5,734 nucleotides of DNA from Sulfurimonas sp. (GCA_022712845.1 JAFLJV010000086.1:1-5734); one strand, 5' to 3'. Numbered from the stretch's first letter, positions 1-5,734 are shown. The notes: generated from the letters alone by a model not told the origin. Numbers and translations: made by a program.

Positions 1-454
1 TTGTAATTCGACCATTAAGTTCATAAAAAGGGTGTAAGGCATTAATTTCACATTTATAATAAGCTAATTTTTGAGCAAATTTTTCTTTTGATATGCTTTC
101 ACAATCTTTTAAATAATTTTCTTTTTCAAGTTCATTAAATATCTTTTTTGATGAACCTTTAACATACATACCTTGACAAAACCTAGATTCACCTTTCTCC
201 ATATTATGTTCTCTGTATATTCCTGCCCAATCATATAATGCTTCAAATGTTCTTCTGTGAAGTTCTATAAAATAGGTTTCATCAAAAATAGTATCTTCAT
301 TTAATTCATTATAAAAGATTTGATATGCTTCTGTTAAAAGTTCTCTCTCTAATTCATGAATTTGGATACTATCTTCTAAATTTAACTTGTTTTTAGGTAC
401 ATCAGTACCTTTGATATATATTTCGTTAATTTGGGTTTTGTACTTTGATGCCAT
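1..454 (-). CDS. fic: Fic-domain protein (FicT toxin of a class I FicTA pair), 3' end cut by window edge
   Basis: Translating down from the ATG at 454-452 gives 151 residues, open to the left edge, so the C-terminus is not visible. Residues 66-82 read LHRRTFEALYDWAGIYR, the usual Fic-fold helix, and residues 141-149 read HPFYELNGR, matching the Fic active site HxFx(D/E)GNGRxxR except that Leu146 stands where the first Gly is normal. His141 would be the catalytic base, Glu145 the metal ligand and Arg149 a phosphate contact. Residues 91-97 (RFCQGMY) lie where the target-binding flap is expected. Fic enzymes usually transfer AMP from ATP to a target protein; free class I Fic proteins of VbhT/FicT type AMPylate topoisomerases, but the target here is unknown. 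An AAGGG ribosome binding site lies 6 nt upstream. The start lies inside the preceding antitoxin gene (29 nt overlap), so the two are probably translated together. The Fic assignment is firm from motifs; activity is inferred. Confidence 0.9.
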   Translation of the reverse strand, partial: MASKYKTQINEIYIKGTDVPKNKLNLEDSIQIHELERELLTEAYQIFYNELNEDTIFDETYFIELHRRTFEALYDWAGIYREHNMEKGESRFCQGMYVKGSSKKIFNELEKENYLKDCESISKEKFAQKLAYYKCEINALHPFYELNGRIT

Positions 455-578
455 ACTTTTCCCTTAGTAATTCAACCTCTTTTATAACTTTTTTATTTGC
501 TTCTTTATAACCTTCAATATTTTGAGTTGTTTTTATTATTTTTTCAAGTTCTTTAGAATCTACTGGATTTTTACTCAT
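426..578 (-). CDS. ficA: Class I Fic antitoxin (VbhA/FicA-like), 50 aa
   Basis: A short complete gene: ATG at 578-576, TAA at 428-426, 50 residues, lysine- and glutamate-rich and predicted mostly helical. Residues 18-23 read TQNIEG, an exact fit to the inhibitory motif (S/T)xxxE(G/N) by which class I antitoxins push a Glu into the Fic ATP pocket; Glu22 would be the inhibitory residue. VbhA, the antitoxin of VbhT, carries a similar SQRLEG followed by a second helical part, and here the motif is followed by the helical stretch YKEANKKVIKEVELLREKYG. A near-perfect ribosome binding site (AAGGAG, 5 nt spacer) precedes the start. Its start codon overlaps the stop of the upstream restriction-enzyme remnant (ATGA), and its 3' end overlaps the fic start by 29 nt. 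Antitoxin upstream of and overlapping a Fic gene is the standard class I layout. The name is inferred from motif and position; no homology search was possible. Confidence 0.82.
   Translation of the reverse strand: MSKNPVDSKELEKIIKTTQNIEGYKEANKKVIKEVELLREKYGIKVQNPN
461..465 (-). promoter_or_regulatory. Ribosome binding site of fic
   Basis: AAGGG on the minus strand lies 6 nt upstream of the fic ATG and within the antitoxin coding sequence. It supports ATG 454-452 as the real start and shows that fic is translated from inside the antitoxin message. Confidence 0.65.
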
Positions 579-583
579 TTTAT

Positions 584-589
584 CTCCTT
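584..589 (-). promoter_or_regulatory. Strong ribosome binding site of the Fic antitoxin gene
   Basis: AAGGAG on the minus strand lies 5 nt upstream of ATG 578-576, the best Shine-Dalgarno match in this accessory segment. It sits inside the last codons of the restriction-enzyme remnant. A stronger site for the antitoxin than for the toxin fits the excess of antitoxin such pairs usually need. Confidence 0.8.
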
Positions 590-649
590 ATATTGTTTAT
601 CTATTTTTTTCATAATTATATCTGTTTGAACTAAAGCATTTATAATTTT

Positions 650-655
650 ATTATA
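650..655 (-). promoter_or_regulatory. Possible -10 element for ficA-fic
   Basis: The minus strand carries TATAAT about 71 nt upstream of the antitoxin ATG. It could drive ficTA independently of the murF operon. I see no convincing -35, and such hexamers are frequent by chance in DNA this AT-rich, so this is only a candidate. Confidence 0.2.
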
Positions 656-793
656 ATGTTTAAAATCATTATGACTTAACTCTCTACCGCTTCTATCTTT
701 TAGCCACTTTTGTAAAACTCCCATGCTAGTATTGGGATATTACTTATATATTGAACATCGTTTATAAAGATTCTAATAACTCTTTTAAATGAC

Positions 794-819
794 CTCTGTA
801 ACTATGTTCAGTTGCAGAG
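794..819. repeat. Imperfect inverted repeat inside the R-M remnant
   Basis: CTCTGTAACT (794-803) and AGTTGCAGAG (810-819) form a 10-bp inverted repeat with one mismatched position and a 6-nt loop. It falls in the codons for the conserved SATEHSYRG segment, and no T-run follows on either strand. I therefore do not call it a terminator; it may be a coincidence of the coding sequence. Confidence 0.4.
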
Positions 820-880
820 CCTATTCTGTATTCATTTGTTATTTGAATTATATACTTATCTACATATTTCAAATTATTAC

Positions 881-2326
881 CTAGATAAAACTTGGTGCAT
901 CATTTGCAAATAAAATAATATCACCTGTTTTTGTTTGGTTTGCTAGTAAATCTTGAATCTTTGATTTATCGTGTAGCATAGTTTTATTTTTAACTTTTAA
1001 ATTTTTGTTAAATAGTTCAGCATTTAATGCACCTGTTACTATTACTATATCAAAAACATCATTCACTGCTTCTATAAATCTTATGTTTAGTTCATCACTA
1101 CTCTCAACAAGCCCAGGAGTAACTAAAACTTTTCTACCCTCATGAAGTGAGCAAAGTCTTACCCCCTCAAGCATTCCATCAATATTGCCATTATAACCAT
1201 CATCAAGAATGATTTTACCACCTGCTACTATCTTTTGAAGTCTATGCTCAACTGGTTTTAATTTTGCTACAGCATCTTTTATCTCATCATTTTTCATTTC
1301 AAAAAGTTTTGCAATTTGTACAGCTACAGCGATATTCATTGTTTGAAAAGAACCAAGTATGTCTGTATGTAATACTAAGGTATCATCTTGAAGTTTTAAA
1401 TCAAAATCAGTGCCATCTAGCGTTGCATTAATATTTTGTACTTCATCTCCAAAAAATGTAACTTTTTCATGTGGTTCATCTGTTACAGATGTATGGATAA
1501 AAGCATTTTTTAGTTTTGGTGATTGCATAATTTCAAGCTTTGTTGCTATGATATTTTTAAGAGTTTTAAAATACTCAATATGAGCTAGTCCAACTTTTCC
1601 AACTACTACTGTTTGAGGCTTTAAAAAGGTTGTTATCTCATAGATATCTCCACTTTCCCTAGCACCAGCTTCACAAATATATATTTCACAATCTTCTGGT
1701 AGTGATTCATTTATATCTTTTATTATTCCACCAAGAGTATTTATACTTCTAGGGGTTGCATATACTTTATACTTGTTTGTTAGAATTTCTGCAACAAAGT
1801 TTTTTATACTAGTTTTTCCATAACTACCTGTAATACACACTATCTGTAAATCTTTCATACCTGATAATTTTTTCTTTGCATCTCTCATAAACATAGTAAA
1901 TAGAAATTTTTCTATCATATAACTACCTATATAAGCAATAGCTAATGGCATAAAAACACCATAAGTTCCACATCCATCTTTAAAGGTACAAAGTACATTT
2001 TGAAAAAGAACTAAAGAGATTAAAAGAATTAAAAATCTTTTTACTCTCCAAGTTAAAACAAGTTTTTTATCAAGATTTCTATGCCAAATAAAGATAGCTG
2101 GTAAAACAGCAAAAAGAAAAAATATTATAAAAAAATTCCCTGTTGTATGATAAGCAATAAAAGGGATAAAAAAGTATATAAGATGCCAGTGAGGCTTATG
2201 GTGCTTTAAAATAACACGTGAAAGTTTATAATCATACCATTGTAAATTTGTTATAAGATACCAACCTAAAACTGTTACAAAAAGTACATTTATAACAAAG
2301 GCAGTTAAAATTTCTAAAGAGTCCAT
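881..2326 (-). CDS. murF: UDP-MurNAc-tripeptide--D-Ala-D-Ala ligase, membrane-anchored form
   Basis: MurF joins D-Ala-D-Ala to the UDP-MurNAc-tripeptide with ATP, the last cytoplasmic step of the peptidoglycan stem peptide. The 481-residue protein has a Mur-ligase P-loop ITGSYGKTS at 165-173, EAGARESGDI at 219-228 in the central domain, the EHR element at 360-362, and DDGYNGN at 375-381 (the Dx(Y)NANP element of typical MurF) opening the C-terminal domain. The first ~150 residues are unusual: hydrophobic stretches near 5-27, 48-80, 97-113 and 123-145 look like about four or five membrane segments in place of the usual soluble N-terminal domain. The C-terminus ends in FANDAPSFI, without the usual KGS-type tail; I believe this is typical of the Campylobacterota form. 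The ATG is 2 nt past the hydrolase stop, with AGGA upstream. It is the last housekeeping gene before the accessory segment. The position next to ddl supports the call; a generic Mur-ligase-family enzyme is the alternative. Confidence 0.9.
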   Translation of the reverse strand: MDSLEILTAFVINVLFVTVLGWYLITNLQWYDYKLSRVILKHHKPHWHLIYFFIPFIAYHTTGNFFIIFFLFAVLPAIFIWHRNLDKKLVLTWRVKRFLILLISLVLFQNVLCTFKDGCGTYGVFMPLAIAYIGSYMIEKFLFTMFMRDAKKKLSGMKDLQIVCITGSYGKTSIKNFVAEILTNKYKVYATPRSINTLGGIIKDINESLPEDCEIYICEAGARESGDIYEITTFLKPQTVVVGKVGLAHIEYFKTLKNIIATKLEIMQSPKLKNAFIHTSVTDEPHEKVTFFGDEVQNINATLDGTDFDLKLQDDTLVLHTDILGSFQTMNIAVAVQIAKLFEMKNDEIKDAVAKLKPVEHRLQKIVAGGKIILDDGYNGNIDGMLEGVRLCSLHEGRKVLVTPGLVESSDELNIRFIEAVNDVFDIVIVTGALNAELFNKNLKVKNKTMLHDKSKIQDLLANQTKTGDIILFANDAPSFI

Positions 2327-2328
2327 TT

Positions 2329-3066
2329 TTATTTTTGTCCTAAAGTTTTTAAAAATACTTTTTCAATATTTTTAGATATATCTTTTTCATTATTCATAAA
2401 AAAGAAGTGATCACCAGAATAAACTATCAAAGATGAATCACCTATAAGGGTATCTATCTTTTTCCCACTACTAAGCGGAGTTGCCGTATCATCTTCTCCC
2501 CAACACAAAAGTGCTTTACCACCAAAACTAGAAAATTCATTAGAAAAATCTTCATTTACAACATTTTTAAATGTTTCATACATAGGCTCACTTAAAGCTT
2601 TTGCATCATCAGCAACGAAAAGTTTTCTAAATTTTGCTAATCCAAATACTTTTAAAATTTTAAAAAGTGCTATTTTTATTTTAACTTTTAAAGATTTTGA
2701 TATATATATACCTGCACTTGAAAGCAAAACAAGCATCTTTGGTTCAAGAAGAAGAGCTACTTTACCACCAAAAGAGTGTCCTAAAATTATATCTTTAGAA
2801 GCATTTAGGTGAATCATAAGAAGTTCAATTACTCTTGCATAATCTTTTGTCATAAGTGTTAAATTACAAGTAGAGTTTCCAAATCCTGGTAAATCAATAT
2901 AAATATGACGAAATCCTCCCATATATGGAGAAAAAGATTTTTTCATTAAGCCTTTATTACTTCCCCAACCGTGAAGCACAATTAAATCAACTTTAGCACT
3001 TGGATTTAGTATTTCATAACTAATATCTAAAGTATGCTGATTAAATTGAATAGACTTTATGGCCAT
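2329..3066 (-). CDS. Alpha/beta hydrolase of unknown substrate, in the ddl-murF operon
   Basis: A 245-residue soluble protein of the alpha/beta hydrolase fold, with no signal peptide. HGWG at 32-35 is the oxyanion-hole element, DLPGFGNS at 58-65 follows strand 4, and GHSFGG at 96-101 is the nucleophile elbow with Ser98. WGEDDTATP at 189-197 supplies the acid, most likely Asp193, and His220 in GDHFFF completes the triad. Residues 122-170, rich in Lys and Phe, form the cap. All catalytic residues are present, so an active esterase, lipase or C-C hydrolase is likely, but the sequence does not reveal the substrate. The ATG shares one base with the ddl stop (TAATG) and the stop is 2 nt before murF, so it is co-translated with two peptidoglycan precursor enzymes. 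From memory the same arrangement is conserved in Campylobacterota, which hints at a cell-envelope role. That role is inference only. Confidence 0.88.
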   Translation of the reverse strand: MAIKSIQFNQHTLDISYEILNPSAKVDLIVLHGWGSNKGLMKKSFSPYMGGFRHIYIDLPGFGNSTCNLTLMTKDYARVIELLMIHLNASKDIILGHSFGGKVALLLEPKMLVLLSSAGIYISKSLKVKIKIALFKILKVFGLAKFRKLFVADDAKALSEPMYETFKNVVNEDFSNEFSSFGGKALLCWGEDDTATPLSSGKKIDTLIGDSSLIVYSGDHFFFMNNEKDISKNIEKVFLKTLGQK

Positions 3067-4103
3067 TATTTACCTTTGGCCCGAGAAATAGAATTTATAT
3101 ATTCGTAACTAATTTTCACTCTTTTATTATCTGGAAGTGAATTGGAAAGTAACTCTAAAGAGGTTTGAAAATCTTCAAAAAGGTAATTTGCCATAGAACC
3201 TGGTATTGGGTTTATCTCATTTAAAAAAATCTCATCTTTTACCACAAAAAAATCACATCTAATAAGTGAGCCTTCAAAAAGATTTGTATATATTTTTTCA
3301 AAACTTTGTTTTAATTTCAACTCCAGTTCATCACTTATATCTGCTTTTGAGACTTGTGAACTTCTTGAAAAATCCATATATTTTTTTTCAAAATCTAAAA
3401 ATTCATTTTTCTGAGGCTCTTCAATTATAGAGTAATTAATTTTTCCATCAGCGATAAAACCAGCTAAATTATACTCTTTAACACCTTCTAAGAATGGCTC
3501 AATAATTATACTATTGTCATATTCAAATGCACTATCAAGGGCATAATCAAGCTCACTTTCCTCTTTAGCAATACTTACACCAAGAGAACTTCCAAGTCGA
3601 GATGGTTTAATAATTACAGGATATGGTATATTTATATTATCATGCACATTTGAACTCATCTCTTCGTGTATAAGAGTTTTAACTCCTCTTGCAAGTGCAA
3701 GATATTTTGTATATCTTTTGTCATACGAAAAGACACTAGCATCTACTCTTGGTCCAATATACTGAATCGAGAAAAAATCAAATAAAGCAGCTATCTTACC
3801 ATCTTCTCCATCTCCACCATGAATTAAGTTTAAAAATACACCACAATATTCTTTTGAAGAAAACACACCTTTTTGAGTAAATCCTCCATTTTTAATTGTA
3901 AGTTGTGGCATTTTTTTATGCTCACCTTTTGAAAATATTTTAGCCTTCATTTTTGATGAATCTATCAAATAAAATTTATGGTCTTGATCACAAAAAATAA
4001 AGTTTAACTCAAATCCTAATAATTTTTCTTTAAGAGTTATTGCACTCACTATACTAATTTCATGCTCAAAACTAGCTCCACCAAATAAAATTGTTAACTT
4101 CAA
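3066..4103 (-). CDS. ddl: D-alanine--D-alanine ligase
   Basis: Ddl makes D-Ala-D-Ala from two D-alanines and ATP in the cytoplasm, and the dipeptide is then used by MurF, encoded two genes downstream. The 345-residue ATP-grasp protein begins with GGASFEHEIS (8-17), the N-terminal substrate-binding motif. HGGDGEDG (95-102) and YIGPRVDASVFSYDK (115-129) follow, then the ATP-binding loop KPSRLGSSLGVS (166-177). RCDFF with Asp284 and NEINPIPGSM (295-304) supply the magnesium ligands Glu296 and Asn298. PIPGSM replaces the usual TLPGMT, a modest lineage variation. The start is TTG at 4103-4101, not ATG: the GGASFEHE motif lies within 15 residues of it, no ATG precedes it in frame, and a GAGGA site is 8 nt upstream. 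The gene is 15 nt downstream of ruvA and overlaps the hydrolase by one base. Length is slightly above the ~300-residue E. coli enzymes. Confidence 0.96.
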   Translation of the reverse strand: MKLTILFGGASFEHEISIVSAITLKEKLLGFELNFIFCDQDHKFYLIDSSKMKAKIFSKGEHKKMPQLTIKNGGFTQKGVFSSKEYCGVFLNLIHGGDGEDGKIAALFDFFSIQYIGPRVDASVFSYDKRYTKYLALARGVKTLIHEEMSSNVHDNINIPYPVIIKPSRLGSSLGVSIAKEESELDYALDSAFEYDNSIIIEPFLEGVKEYNLAGFIADGKINYSIIEEPQKNEFLDFEKKYMDFSRSSQVSKADISDELELKLKQSFEKIYTNLFEGSLIRCDFFVVKDEIFLNEINPIPGSMANYLFEDFQTSLELLSNSLPDNKRVKISYEYINSISRAKGK

Positions 4104-4111
4104 TATATATT

Positions 4112-4116
4112 TCCTC
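4112..4116 (-). promoter_or_regulatory. Ribosome binding site fixing the TTG start of ddl
   Basis: GAGGA on the minus strand lies 8 nt upstream of the TTG at 4103-4101. It decides the start, because the next in-frame ATG is about 50 codons inside the gene and would remove the conserved substrate-binding motif. Confidence 0.75.
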
Positions 4117-4118
4117 GA

Positions 4119-4685
4119 TTAAATTGTTTGTAAATATTTAAGTGCTTCTTTTACAAGTGAGGCAGTATCTTTATTACTGCATTCACTTAAAGCTTTTGAT
4201 ATCTTGTCTTTTTTAAATCCTAATGACTCTAATGCTTGACTTGCTTCATTAAATGAATGATTTTTAGGTTTACCTGTTGATGAAATAAGGTCAACATCAA
4301 AACCATTTAGTTCTACTAAAATACGTCCAGCACTCTTGGGACCGATTCCTGGAACTTTTTTTACACCATTTATATCTTTATTATTTATCACATTTGCAAA
4401 TTGTAAAGGAGTGTATGTCGAACATATCGCCATTGCAACTTTTGGACCAACTCCACTTATTTTTATAAGTCTCTCAAAAAGTTTCTTTTCACTTATATCT
4501 AAAAAGCCATAAAGAAGTTGTGCATCTTCACGAATAATATGCGTAGTAAAAAAATTAACATCACCACTATTTAAAGCAGAAAAACTCTGCAAAGATATAA
4601 ACACTTCATAAATAACACCATTTACATCAACATGAGCAAAACTTGGCTCTTTATACTCTATTTTTCCTTTTAATCCTACTATCAT
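4119..4685 (-). CDS. ruvA: Holliday junction DNA helicase subunit RuvA
   Basis: RuvA binds four-way DNA junctions as a tetramer and loads the RuvB motor for branch migration in recombinational repair. The 188-residue protein has the usual three domains: an OB-fold at 1-64 starting MIVGLKGKI and ending in LLYGFLD; two helix-hairpin-helix motifs, [10 protein letters not shown] (76-85) and [12 protein letters not shown] (111-122), that grip the junction arms; a flexible linker at about 130-145; and the small C-terminal domain [16 protein letters not shown] (147-162) that contacts RuvB. Length is close to the family norm of about 190-200. The ATG is 13 nt beyond the stop of the FapA-like gene with only a weak Shine-Dalgarno, suggesting reinitiation. 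Its place between fapA and ddl is, as I recall, a Campylobacterota arrangement and not the ruvAB operon of enterobacteria. Confidence 0.97.
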   Translation of the reverse strand: MIVGLKGKIEYKEPSFAHVDVNGVIYEVFISLQSFSALNSGDVNFFTTHIIREDAQLLYGFLDISEKKLFERLIKISGVGPKVAMAICSTYTPLQFANVINNKDINGVKKVPGIGPKSAGRILVELNGFDVDLISSTGKPKNHSFNEASQALESLGFKKDKISKALSECSNKDTASLVKEALKYLQTI

Positions 4686-4698
4686 ATTAACTTAATTC

Positions 4699-5734
4699 TC
4701 ACTCTTTAACCGCCTTAATTGCATATGTTCCCTCATCTGTATCTACTAACGCAAAAATTTTATCTTCACAACCTTCCTCAGGTTTAAATATCAACTCTAT
4801 AGGTGGATCAACAAGTTTAAATACTATCTCATTATGTCCAACCCATCTATCTCTATTTATAACTCTTGCATCAAAAATATTATCTTGAAAAGATGCAGTT
4901 TTAGTTGTTAAAAGTTGAAGCTTATCTTTTTTCACCTCTATTTCATTTTTGATTGTATCTAAGTGTTCTTGCATTTTAGTAAATTGTTTATATTTATTTA
5001 CAAATGATCCTGGTAACTGTATACCATTCTTTTTATAATGAATTAGTCTTTTTTTAACATCATTAAAAGAAGCTGTATTATCTCGAACAAGCTTAGAATA
5101 TTTTTCTATCTCTTTTTGTATTTCAATTACACTAGTTTTTAATTCGGATATTTCATTTTTATTTTTACCATGTCCTTTTTTCTTATCACTTTGTAATAAC
5201 GGATCAATAGTAAATACATTCTCACTACCTTGAAGCTTTTGTATCTCTATAAGTCTTGATGCTGTTGCTTTAACATAAGATGCACAAATTCCTATCTCAA
5301 TATCTTTAGCACTAATCTCTCCACCAGCAGCTTGGGCAATAGTAACTTTTTTACCTTCAACTATTCCCTGCTCAAGTCGTGTAATAGTGATGTTATCACC
5401 AATAGCCAAACCTTTATGTACATTTATGGTTAAATCATCTGCATCAATTTCAGAACTTATATGAGTTTGGCCTTCCACAGTTGCTCTTCTAGCACTCACT
5501 TTTGCATTTGGTCCAATATTTCCTTTAATATCTATCTCACTTACTTCAACTTCCATATTTTCGCCAATAGCATCTTTTTGCGAATCATTTTCTTTTACAC
5601 TAAGAGTTACTTCAGAGTCTTTTCCTGATGATATCGAGCCAGTAGATTTAAAATCTATGGTATCAACATCTAACTCTGATTTAATTATATAAGTACTACC
5701 TTCAAGCGTTATATAGCCAGCTTGTTTAGCACGG
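4699..5734 (-). CDS. fapA: FapA-like (DUF342) polymer-forming protein, 5' end outside window
   Basis: The frame is open to the right edge, so the true start is outside the window; 344 residues are visible, ending at TGA 4701-4699. An internal ATG at 5556 exists, but 59 further in-frame residues precede it and look like the same domain, so it should not be taken as the start. Visible residues about 60-168 form short beta-strand repeats (IDIKGNIG, ATVEGQTHI, LTINVHKGLAIG, GIVEGKKVTI, ISAKDIEIG) suggesting a right-handed beta-helix, as in the FapA family. Residues about 193-279 are charged and heptad-like, a probable coiled coil, and 281-344 form a small beta-rich tail with the phrase DPPIELIF. 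FapA of Vibrio vulnificus controls flagellar assembly and glucose-linked motility; in this operon the role is not known. It is the first visible gene and 13 nt ahead of ruvA. The family call is firm, the function is not. Confidence 0.85.
   Translation of the reverse strand, partial: RAKQAGYITLEGSTYIIKSELDVDTIDFKSTGSISSGKDSEVTLSVKENDSQKDAIGENMEVEVSEIDIKGNIGPNAKVSARRATVEGQTHISSEIDADDLTINVHKGLAIGDNITITRLEQGIVEGKKVTIAQAAGGEISAKDIEIGICASYVKATASRLIEIQKLQGSENVFTIDPLLQSDKKKGHGKNKNEISELKTSVIEIQKEIEKYSKLVRDNTASFNDVKKRLIHYKKNGIQLPGSFVNKYKQFTKMQEHLDTIKNEIEVKKDKLQLLTTKTASFQDNIFDARVINRDRWVGHNEIVFKLVDPPIELIFKPEEGCEDKIFALVDTDEGTYAIKAVKE

Larger units (their letters stand above)
575..872 (-). pseudogene. Internally deleted, frameshifted type ISP-like restriction-modification gene
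   Basis: Three reading-frame pieces line up with the two ends of one large restriction-methylase-helicase protein. Piece 1 (872-762, from a possible TTG start, 36 codons then TAA) contains EYRIGSATEHSYRGHLKELL, resembling the conserved N-terminal start of type ISP-like / N6-adenine methylase restriction enzymes. Piece 2 (about 768-700, another frame) reads INDVQYISNIPILAWEFY, resembling the family's C-terminal INxxQYFxxVPxxVWxFxIGG element. Piece 3 (724-575, third frame, 49 codons from an ATG) has LQKWLKDRSGRELS then HYNKIINAL, the family's KWLKDRKGRxLS...HYxKI element close to the true C-terminus. Intact members are on the order of 1000 residues, so nearly all of the protein, including the methylase and nuclease core, is missing. 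The remnant begins 8 nt after the murF stop, and its last stop overlaps the Fic antitoxin ATG. The family call rests on remembered motifs; piece 3 might still be translated. Confidence 0.75.

Noticed and set aside
575..724. 49-codon ORF as an independent small gene
   Set aside because: Its sequence fits the C-terminal end of a large R-M enzyme, and a neighbouring frame supplies the expected preceding residues, so it is better read as part of a pseudogene even if still translated.
794..819. Inverted repeat CTCTGTAACT / AGTTGCAGAG as a terminator after murF
   Set aside because: No T-run follows on either strand, one pair is mismatched, and it lies within codons of a conserved protein motif, so it is probably incidental.
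2698..2712. TATATATATA run as a promoter or repeat
   Set aside because: It lies inside the hydrolase coding sequence (codons for the GIYIS stretch), and such AT runs are expected at this base composition.
4699..5556. FapA-like gene starting at the ATG at 5556
   Set aside because: The same frame stays open for 59 more codons to the window edge and continues the domain, so this ATG is internal.
1..5734. Plus-strand genes, CRISPR arrays, tRNA genes or insertion sequences
   Set aside because: The minus-strand genes account for almost the whole window; I saw no spaced repeats, cloverleaf, transposase or terminal inverted repeats, and plus-strand frames are only shadows.

Overview
The window is an AT-rich, tightly packed bacterial segment in which every recognisable gene lies on the minus strand, so transcription runs from high to low coordinates. 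Gene order and content (a FapA/DUF342 protein, ruvA, ddl, an alpha/beta hydrolase, murF) match, as I recall it, the order in Campylobacterota (for example the C. jejuni Cj0800c to Cj0795c region). The very low GC content would fit Arcobacteraceae or a relative. The phylum is inferred from synteny and protein character; the genus is a guess.

Region 881-5734 is a housekeeping operon. In transcription order it holds the C-terminal part of a FapA-like protein (its 5' end is outside the window), ruvA (Holliday junction recognition), a TTG-started ddl (D-Ala-D-Ala ligase), an alpha/beta hydrolase, and a membrane-anchored murF (adds D-Ala-D-Ala to the UDP-MurNAc-tripeptide). Gaps are 13, 15, -1 and 2 nt, so this is almost certainly one transcript. 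Ddl makes the dipeptide that MurF uses. The hydrolase is wedged between them with no known substrate.

Region 1-872 is accessory DNA attached directly behind murF. It starts with a wrecked type ISP-like restriction-modification gene. About 36 N-terminal codons, with the conserved ATEHSYR element, are joined out of frame to the last ~70 codons (VQYISNIP...WEFY, then QKWLKDRSGREL), and the C-terminal part carries a second frameshift. The whole nuclease-methylase-helicase core is gone. The last fragment's stop codon overlaps, as ATGA, the start of an intact 50-codon gene with a strong ribosome binding site. That small protein carries TQNIEG, which fits the inhibitory (S/T)xxxE(G/N) motif of class I Fic antitoxins (VbhA type). 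It overlaps by 29 nt a Fic-domain gene that runs off the left edge, just after its active-site motif HPFYELNGR.

The most interesting reading is a former defence operon, an R-M enzyme translationally coupled to a FicTA toxin-antitoxin pair, inserted at the end of the cell-wall operon. The R-M enzyme was lost by deletion and the FicTA pair remained open. No RNA genes, CRISPR arrays, insertion sequences or convincing terminators were seen.
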